This document shows positions 1 through 4,549 of a stretch of DNA of 6,967 nt, piece after piece. Origin of the DNA: Planctomycetaceae bacterium (lineage in GTDB: Bacteria; Planctomycetota; Planctomycetia; Pirellulales; JAEUIK01). The stretch is from the NCBI GenBank assembly GCA_015493185.1, contig WGDQ01000941.1:1-6967 (forward strand), read 5' to 3'. The notes below the pieces were generated by a model. The model was not told where the DNA came from, did no database searches, and was given only the letters and a program-made list of their open reading frames with translations. The translations under genes and the position numbers were made by a program. Positions within the stretch are counted from its first letter, which is position 1; each line of letters begins with the position of its first letter.

Positions 1-72
1 GAGCAAACGTTGGAAGAGTTCGGTCGCAACCCGGGCCGTTATGCTGCCGAGATTCTCCAAGCCCGTCGCTAG
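1..72 (+). CDS. C-terminal end of an unidentified protein (5' truncated by window edge)
   Basis: Frame 1 is open from the first base to a TAG stop at 70-72 and encodes 23 residues ending in FGRNPGRYAAEILQARR. The mix of acidic, aromatic and aliphatic residues looks like a natural helical C-terminus, and no other frame ends so cleanly here. The stretch F-x3-NP-x2-Y loosely recalls the end of YHS-type metal-binding domains, but 23 residues are too few to assign a family. An open frame this short can arise by chance in GC-rich DNA, so the call rests on residue composition and on the gene-poor DNA after the stop. Function unknown. Confidence 0.5.
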   Translation, partial: EQTLEEFGRNPGRYAAEILQARR

Positions 73-314
73 CTCGGCAAGTAGCACCGACCTCGACCCA
101 CTGGGCCGTAAGAGAACGCGAAGAAGTCGCTGGCATCGCAGGGCACAATCGATGCGCCCGCTATCTGTGAGCCCCACACTTGCGGGTTGCGGTGGTTTCG
201 CTCTAGCTGCGGTGCGATTGTCATTGTCAGCGCACGTTGCCGAATGCTGCCGGTCTGCGCGGGAAAGGTGTTTCGATGCGCGGCAGCCTGCCTCGCAATG
301 GGCGGTTTGCTGGC

Positions 315-338
315 CCCCGGGTGCTACTTCTGCCGGGG
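315..338. repeat. GC-rich 6-bp inverted repeat, possible hairpin
   Basis: CCCCGG at 315-320 is complementary to CCGGGG at 333-338, leaving a 12-nt loop. With one bulged C the stem extends to the GC pair 313/339. It could fold as a short stable RNA hairpin. No T-run follows on the + strand and no A-run precedes it for the - strand, so it is not a classic intrinsic terminator. It lies 240 bases after the nearest stop codon. At this base composition it may be chance. Confidence 0.3.
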
Positions 339-455
339 CACGGAATAAACCTCTCTCGATGCCGCTTCTGGGGTGAACGCTCAAGAAGGTGTCTTCAAAA
401 TCCAATTCCGGCTTCGACCGCGAGCAGGCGAGCCGCCCGGTGGAAAGCGACGTTG

Positions 456-483
456 CGGCTCGCGGGCAAACGGCTCGTGGGCA
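456..483 (+). repeat. Imperfect 15-nt-spaced direct repeat
   Basis: CGGCTCGCGGGCA (456-468) recurs at 471-483 with a single C-to-T difference, an offset of exactly 15 bases. A weaker third similarity (CGGCT followed by GGGC) starts at 493. This looks like a small local duplication in non-coding DNA. No function can be assigned. Confidence 0.4.
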
Positions 484-522
484 CGATCAAGACGGCTGTG
501 CTGGGCTACGTTCGGCGTCGCA

Positions 523-576
523 CGTCGCTTTCTTTCTCTTCTTTTGTTCTTTCTTTTGCTCTTTGCTCGTTGTTGC
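523..576. other. A-free, pyrimidine-rich tract
   Basis: No adenine occurs on the + strand from 523 to 576. In the core at 528-568, 38 of 41 bases are C or T, interrupted only by G at 546, 558 and 565. The flanking DNA is mixed and G/C-rich, so the strand asymmetry is sharp. Such a tract can favour triplex or R-loop structure. Transcribed left to right it would give a C/U-rich RNA with little G, the kind of sequence Rho prefers; transcribed the other way it gives an A/G-rich RNA. The composition is seen directly; any role is inference. Confidence 0.6.
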
Positions 577-799
577 ATCCGTGTTGATGCGACCGTTTCC
601 ATAGAGATGCATCCTGCGTCTTGTTGCAGATGGCACGATGGGCCCGGGCAGTGATCAGGGGCTTGCTCTGCGGAGGGCGGTACGAGCTCGCGTTGTCTCT
701 TTTGCTGGCAGGGCCGGGGTAGATGCCAGCAACCTCGGGTGCGCCACGTGGAGATGCGAGTCGCAGACGATGGCCCGCGCGGTGTTGGCTGACGGTGGG

Positions 800-827
800 T
801 TGGCGAGCGCGGAGTTGGCAAGCGCGG
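800..827 (+). repeat. Imperfect 15-nt-spaced direct repeat
   Basis: TTGGCGAGCGCGG (800-812) recurs at 815-827 with one G-to-A change, again offset by 15 bases. In one forward frame it would read LASAE-LASAA, but that frame shows no other sign of coding. This is the second 15-nt-offset repeat in the same gene-free stretch, after the one at 456-483. Confidence 0.4.
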
Positions 828-1050
828 CCATGCCGTCGATGGCGTTGCCGGCGGCTGGGGCGAATGGTCCGGTCGGTTGCGGTATACTCAGAGGCGGTCG
901 CCGCGGCGGTAGGGCACGTGCCGGTGTCGTGGTGCGAGCAATGCGTTCGAAGCGAAGGGCGTCGTCGCGTGCGGCGATTCGGGGCGCGGTGATGCGGCTG
1001 AGCGGTGCATAGAGAAAGAGAATCTGTCATTCACCTTGCGATTTACCAAC

Positions 1051-1056
1051 GAGAGG
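1051..1056 (+). promoter_or_regulatory. Shine-Dalgarno-like GAGAGG upstream of GTG 1065
   Basis: GAGAGG ends 8 nt before the in-frame GTG at 1065. The other two complete genes in the window also have recognisable purine sites at suitable spacing (AGGGGA before 3597; GAGG 6 nt before the ATG at 6346), so this organism appears to use Shine-Dalgarno sites. This site therefore favours GTG 1065 over the upstream GTG at 1005 and the downstream ATG at 1089, neither of which has a comparable site. Confidence 0.4.
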
Positions 1057-1064
1057 TGCCTGCC

Positions 1065-3473
1065 GTGTGGCGCGTGAACGCGAAGACGATGAAGAAAAAT
1101 GGACGCAGCCGGTGGGCATCGCACGCCGTGGTTACGGTCGTGGTTGTGGTGTTTTCGTGTTTCGCTTTGGTGCGGAGAGGGCAGTCGGGCGAGGCGGAGC
1201 TGCCAGTTGGTTCACACCCTCCGGCGCTGTCGGTGTCGCACTTTCCCAGCCGGCTACATGCCTTCGTATGGCGAAACTGGGGGTTGGTTGCACCACAGCG
1301 GCTGGCAAAGGTCGTTGGCGGCTCGGTGGATGACGTGCGCCGCATCGCAACTTCGATGGGTTTGCCAGGCGATCCGGTGGTTTCGACCGAAATGCGGCAG
1401 CGTGGCTACATCACTATTGTTCGTCGCAACTGGCACCTGTTGCCGTATGAACAGCTTCTCGACCTGCTGGGCATGATGCCCGAGGAACTGGGACACGCCT
1501 TGCGGGAAGACGATTTTTTGTTCATCAAGCTTGGCAGTCTCAAACCGCGTTGCGAGCCGATCAGCTATCGCCCGCCCGACGCGCCGGCAAGGCGTCGTGC
1601 CGCGGAGATCAAACAGTTGGTCGAGCGTCGATTCCCCGATTTGCAGTTGCCCGCTGAAGAGAAGCGATTCGCGTTTATCGAACGACTGAGCCGACCGCAG
1701 CAAACGGAACGTGGTTCTTCGTCGGACGATGCGTCGCAGCAGCACGGTGAAGCCGATAGAGCAGTAGCGTACGGGCTGTCCGATGATCGGCCGGCGGACG
1801 AGCGGTTGCGGCTGATCTATTCGTATTTCGGCAGCTACGGCGATCCGCTGGTCGATGCTTCGCTCGACCCGTATCCCGACGGCTTGCTACAGCGGTTGGC
1901 TCGGATGGGCGTTAACGGTGTGTGGTTGCACGTGGTGTTGCGGCAACTGGCGCCGGGTGGAACGGACTTCCCTGAATTCGGCGTCGGACACGAACGACGT
2001 TTGGCGAACTTGCGCCGGCTGGTTGCCCGCGCGCGGCGATATGGGATCGGCGTTTACCTGTACCTCAACGAGCCAAGGGCCATGCCGGCCGACTTTTTCG
2101 AACGGCATCCTGGTGTGGCGGGCGTGCGCGAGGGTGGTTTTGCGGCCATGTGCACAAGCACGCCTTCGGTGAGGCGGTGGCTGAGCGACTCGCTGGCCTA
2201 TGTGTTTGAGAAGGTTCCGGAACTGGGCGGCGTGTTTACGATCACTGCATCCGAGAATCTGACGCACTGTGCGTCGCATTTCCGCCATAGTGCGTGCCCC
2301 CGCTGCGGTGGTCGCGATCCGGCCGAAATTGTTGCCGAGGTCGTGGCCACGGTTGCCAAGGGTGTGCATCGCAGCGCGCCCCAGGCCCGGGTGATTGCAT
2401 GGGATTGGGGGTGGAACCGACACGGCGATGCCTCGCAAACGATTGCCCGGCTGCCCGACGATGTGGAGCTGATGTCGGTAAGCGAGTGGGCCAAGCCGTT
2501 CCAACGCGGTGGCGTGGCCGGGCGTGTGGGAGAATATTCAATCTCCGTCGTGGGGCCGGGCCCTCGGGCAACGCGGCACTGGGCATTAGCAAAGCAGCGC
2601 GGCTTGCGGGCGCTGGCCAAGGTGCAGCTCAACAATACGTGGGAACTATCGGCGGTGCCGTATTTGCCGGTGTTGGATCTGGTGGCCCAACATTGTGCAA
2701 ATCTGCGACAGGCTGATGTGGACGGCATGATGCTTAGCTGGACGCTGGGAGGGTATCCTTCACCGAATTTGGAGGTAGCCCATCGGTTCGATGTGCAGCC
2801 GAACGCCACGGCCGATCGGGTGCTCGACGCATTGGCTGCACAACGCTACGGCAAATTAGCGACGGCCACGGCACGGCGCGCGTGGCGGCAGTTCAGCGAA
2901 GCATTTCAGCAGTTTCCTTTCGACGGCGCGGTTCTCTACCGTGGGCCTCAGCAGTTCGGCCCGGCCAATTTGCTATATATCGAACCAACCGGTTATCGCT
3001 CGACGATGATCGGCTTTCCATACGATGATGTTGATGGCTGGCGTGGCAGGTATCCGGCAGAGGTGCTCGCAGAGCAGTTCGATCGCGTGGCCAACGGATG
3101 GCAAAAGGGCATCGAGACGCTTGAAGCGATGCTAGAGACCGTTCCGAAGGAAAAGCGGGCCGAAGCCGAATCGGACCTTCGGTTGGCGCGTGCCGCGGGC
3201 TTGCACTTTGCCAGCGCCGGCAATCAGGTGCGATTTTTTCTGGCTCGCAACCGATGGCTCGCCGAAGACACGCCCCGCGATGTTCGCGAAGCCTTGGGCG
3301 CGGAGTTGCGACGGTTGTTGGATAGGGAAGCTGCAAACGCGCGAGCTTTATATGCACTGGCGCGTCGCGACTCGCGTATTGGCTTCGAAGCGTCGAACCA
3401 TTATTACTACGTGCCGCTCGATTTGGTGGAGAAAGTGATTCATTGCCAGTACGCTCGCCTGAAGATCGACTGA
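1065..3473 (+). CDS. Large exported glycosidase-like protein with duplicated N-terminal module, activity unknown
   Basis: Encodes about 802 residues from GTG 1065 (794 from ATG 1089). Seen from the N-terminus: a basic segment (KKNGRSR) and hydrophobic stretch near residues 21-36, a signal peptide or membrane anchor with no lipobox; two copies of a module built on RNW-x-L-x-P (about 67-100 and 115-149); a polar, low-complexity linker (about 210-235); and a region from about 248 that alternates strand-like and helical segments (RLIYSYFGSYG, GVNGVWLHV, YGIGVYLYLNEP, ARVIAWDWGW, GMMLSWTLGGYPSPN), the style of a TIM-barrel glycoside hydrolase. A Cys/His cluster (402-414) follows Glu397-Asn398, a possible acid/base-containing loop. 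The C-terminal ~200 residues include FGPANLLY and GFPYDDVDGWRGRYP, then mainly helical sequence. The barrel style and Cys cluster recall DUF4838/GH20-like proteins, but I cannot assign a CAZy family or substrate. Likely acts outside the cytoplasm. The spacer to the next gene is 123 bp, so co-transcription is possible but not indicated. Confidence 0.85.
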   Translation: MWRVNAKTMKKNGRSRWASHAVVTVVVVVFSCFALVRRGQSGEAELPVGSHPPALSVSHFPSRLHAFVWRNWGLVAPQRLAKVVGGSVDDVRRIATSMGLPGDPVVSTEMRQRGYITIVRRNWHLLPYEQLLDLLGMMPEELGHALREDDFLFIKLGSLKPRCEPISYRPPDAPARRRAAEIKQLVERRFPDLQLPAEEKRFAFIERLSRPQQTERGSSSDDASQQHGEADRAVAYGLSDDRPADERLRLIYSYFGSYGDPLVDASLDPYPDGLLQRLARMGVNGVWLHVVLRQLAPGGTDFPEFGVGHERRLANLRRLVARARRYGIGVYLYLNEPRAMPADFFERHPGVAGVREGGFAAMCTSTPSVRRWLSDSLAYVFEKVPELGGVFTITASENLTHCASHFRHSACPRCGGRDPAEIVAEVVATVAKGVHRSAPQARVIAWDWGWNRHGDASQTIARLPDDVELMSVSEWAKPFQRGGVAGRVGEYSISVVGPGPRATRHWALAKQRGLRALAKVQLNNTWELSAVPYLPVLDLVAQHCANLRQADVDGMMLSWTLGGYPSPNLEVAHRFDVQPNATADRVLDALAAQRYGKLATATARRAWRQFSEAFQQFPFDGAVLYRGPQQFGPANLLYIEPTGYRSTMIGFPYDDVDGWRGRYPAEVLAEQFDRVANGWQKGIETLEAMLETVPKEKRAEAESDLRLARAAGLHFASAGNQVRFFLARNRWLAEDTPRDVREALGAELRRLLDREAANARALYALARRDSRIGFEASNHYYYVPLDLVEKVIHCQYARLKID

Positions 3474-3496
3474 TTGATGGATCGACTGATTGATGG
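3465..3496 (+). repeat. Perfect 16-bp tandem duplication spanning the stop codon
   Basis: ATCGACTGATTGATGG occurs at 3465-3480 and again, immediately and without mismatch, at 3481-3496. The first copy contains the last two codons (Ile-Asp) and the TGA stop (3471-3473) of the preceding gene. The second copy lies wholly in the spacer, so the protein end is unchanged. Perfect identity suggests a recent slippage or duplication event. Confidence 0.9.
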
Positions 3497-3509
3497 AAGC
3501 ACCGGCTGC

Positions 3510-3554
3510 GCCGACTGTGGCCTGAACCATCACGGTCGCATCACGACAGTCGGC
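3510..3554. repeat. 9-bp perfect inverted repeat in the spacer before the hydratase gene
   Basis: GCCGACTGT (3510-3518) is the exact reverse complement of ACAGTCGGC (3546-3554), with a 27-nt spacer that holds a small ACC/GGT complementarity. It sits 37 bases after the upstream stop and 43 bases before the hydratase start. As RNA it could form a hairpin; as DNA it could be a split operator. No T-run follows, so it is not a canonical intrinsic terminator. Its position suggests either ending transcription of the upstream gene or controlling the downstream one. This is inference from placement only. Confidence 0.5.
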
Positions 3555-3584
3555 TGGCAATCGAGAGAAGTTGGCCCGGACGAC

Positions 3585-3590
3585 AGGGGA
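3585..3590 (+). promoter_or_regulatory. Ribosome binding site AGGGGA of the hydratase gene
   Basis: AGGGGA ends 6 nt before ATG 3597 and 9 nt before the adjacent in-frame ATG 3600; either can be the start. An additional out-of-frame ATG at 3593 is only 2 nt from the site, which is too close, and would give a six-residue peptide ending at TGA 3611-3613. Confidence 0.6.
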
Positions 3591-3596
3591 ACATGA

Positions 3597-4409
3597 ATGA
3601 TGTCGACGTCTGAAGCGTATGAGACGATTCGTTTGGAAACCGACACACGCGGCGTTGCCCGGTTGACGCTCAATCGGCCTGAGGCCCGCAATGCGATGTC
3701 GCAGCAGATGATTCGGGAATTGCAGGATGCGGCCCGGCAATTGGCTGCCGACGAAAACATCCGGGCCGTGGTGTTCACTGGCGAAGGTGATGTTTTCTGC
3801 GCCGGCGGCGACTTGAAGAGCATGCAAACGCAGGCTGTCGGCAGCCGCGAGGATCGTATTCGCGACGCCACCGAACTGGCCCGAACGCTGGCGGATTGGA
3901 ATACGCTGCCCAAGCTTGTGATTGGCCGCATCAACGGATCGGCCTATGGTGGTGGGTTGGGGCTGATTTCGGTTTGCGATATCGCCATCGGCATCGAAGC
4001 GGCGAAGTTTTGCCTGACCGAAGTGCGATTGGGGCTGATTCCCGCGACGATTTCGCCCTATGTGGTCGCGAAGTTGGGCGTGCCGCATGCTCGACGCGTG
4101 ATGCTCAACGCCACCGAGATGAAAGGAATGTTTGCCCGAGAAATGGGGTTGCTAGATGAAGTGGTACCCGACATCGAAGCACTCGACCGCGCGGTCGAGA
4201 CCGAGTTGCAACGGGTGCTGCGCTGTGCGCCGGGAGCAGTGGGCCGGGCCAAAGAGCTGATCCGCTTCGTCAGCACGCACGACGTCGAGCAAAACATCGA
4301 GTACACGGCCGCCCGCCTTGCCGATGCGTGGGAAAGCCCGGAAGTGGCGGCCGGGATTCAAGCATTCCTGACCAAGAGCAGGCCCCCGTGGCACGTGGCT
4401 GAAGCATGA
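3597..4409 (+). CDS. Enoyl-CoA hydratase/isomerase family protein, methylglutaconyl-CoA hydratase-like
   Basis: The 270-residue length is normal for the crotonase family, whose members act on acyl-CoA thioesters in the cytoplasm. Seen: LTLNRPEARNAMS near residues 24-35; the first oxyanion-hole motif F-C-A-G-G-D (67-72); the second, AYGGGLGL (116-123); and the block T-E-V-R-L-G-L-I-P-A-T-I-S-P-Y-V (141-156). Glu142 matches the catalytic Glu164 of rat mitochondrial enoyl-CoA hydratase. The position of the other catalytic Glu (rat Glu144) is Gly122. The LGLIPATISPYV signature and Gly at that position resemble, as I recall the families, the LiuC (methylglutaconyl-CoA) and AtuE (isohexenylglutaconyl-CoA) hydratases of leucine and acyclic-terpene breakdown. 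The converging AtuA and biotin-carboxylase genes agree with this. A different crotonase activity cannot be excluded, so no symbol is given. Start chosen from AGGGGA at 3585-3590. Confidence 0.92.
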   Translation: MMSTSEAYETIRLETDTRGVARLTLNRPEARNAMSQQMIRELQDAARQLAADENIRAVVFTGEGDVFCAGGDLKSMQTQAVGSREDRIRDATELARTLADWNTLPKLVIGRINGSAYGGGLGLISVCDIAIGIEAAKFCLTEVRLGLIPATISPYVVAKLGVPHARRVMLNATEMKGMFAREMGLLDEVVPDIEALDRAVETELQRVLRCAPGAVGRAKELIRFVSTHDVEQNIEYTAARLADAWESPEVAAGIQAFLTKSRPPWHVAEA

Positions 4410-4414
4410 ACGAA

Positions 4415-4449
4415 GGCTGCGTGCCCGTGCAACAAGCACACGGCCAGCC
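4415..4449. terminator. Possible hairpin between two converging genes
   Basis: GGCTG (4415-4419) pairs with CAGCC (4445-4449), and inside it CCGTG (4425-4429) pairs with CACGG (4439-4443). An asymmetric internal loop separates the two stems and the apical loop is 9 nt. It lies 6 bases after the hydratase stop, in the 140-bp gap between converging genes where a terminator is expected. There is no proper T-run on either side, only a T/G-rich stretch (TGCTGTTTGGGTTT) just after it on the + strand. Weak as an intrinsic terminator. Confidence 0.3.
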
Positions 4450-4549
4450 CCAGCCTGCTGTTTGGGTTTGCTCGATCCGTCGTGAGTGACGCCGGCACGA
4501 GGCAGCCGAAAGGGCCGCCGCGCTAGAACCTTCACGATTCATGCACGTT

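Larger units (their letters stand above)
73..1064. other. Long stretch without a supportable gene
   Basis: About 990 bases lie between the stop at 72 and the start of the next gene. Several frames are open for 70-170 codons on both strands, but their translations are Arg/Ala/Ser-rich, lack hydrophobic cores and domain motifs, and overlap one another, as expected by chance at high GC. I saw no tRNA, rRNA or CRISPR pattern. The stretch contains a pyrimidine tract (523-576), two imperfect 15-nt direct repeats (456-483 and 800-827) and a GC-rich inverted repeat (315-338), listed separately. The promoter and 5' leader of the downstream gene presumably lie in its right-hand part; only an isolated TATACT at 883-888 was seen, without a matching -35. 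Confidence 0.6.

Noticed and set aside
217..228. ATTGTC repeated twice in tandem
   Set aside because: Only two 6-bp copies; too short to call a repeat element.
381..821. Reverse open frame of 146 codons
   Set aside because: Same compositional signs of a non-coding frame (Arg/Pro/Ser-rich) and in conflict with the other reverse frame at 506-1030; neither has supporting evidence.
883..888. TATACT as a -10 promoter box
   Set aside because: No acceptable -35 hexamer lies 16-18 bases upstream (bases 859-867 do not resemble TTGACA), and it is over 170 bases from the likely start. Kept only as a note.
638..1012. Forward open frame of 124 codons
   Set aside because: The translation is Ala/Arg/Gly-rich with no hydrophobic core, motif or ribosome binding site, and it includes a 15-nt repeat. 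It looks like chance openness in GC-rich DNA.
506..1030. Reverse open frame of 174 codons
   Set aside because: Rich in Arg, His, Thr and Pro with a lysine/arginine run produced by the complement of the pyrimidine tract; no domain features, and it overlaps other equally long chance frames.
1005..1064. Upstream GTG at 1005 as the start of the exported protein
   Set aside because: It would add 20 residues ahead of the signal sequence with no ribosome binding site; GTG 1065 has GAGAGG at 8 nt. ATG 1089 remains a reasonable alternative and leaves the signal sequence intact.
1887..2504. Long reverse open frame opposite the exported-protein gene
   Set aside because: Antisense shadow of a well-supported gene; the translation is His/Arg/Pro-rich with no motifs.
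3348..4088. 246-codon reverse open frame across the hydratase gene and the preceding spacer
   Set aside because: It overlaps both flanking forward genes, and its sequence is a composition shadow of the hydratase codons.
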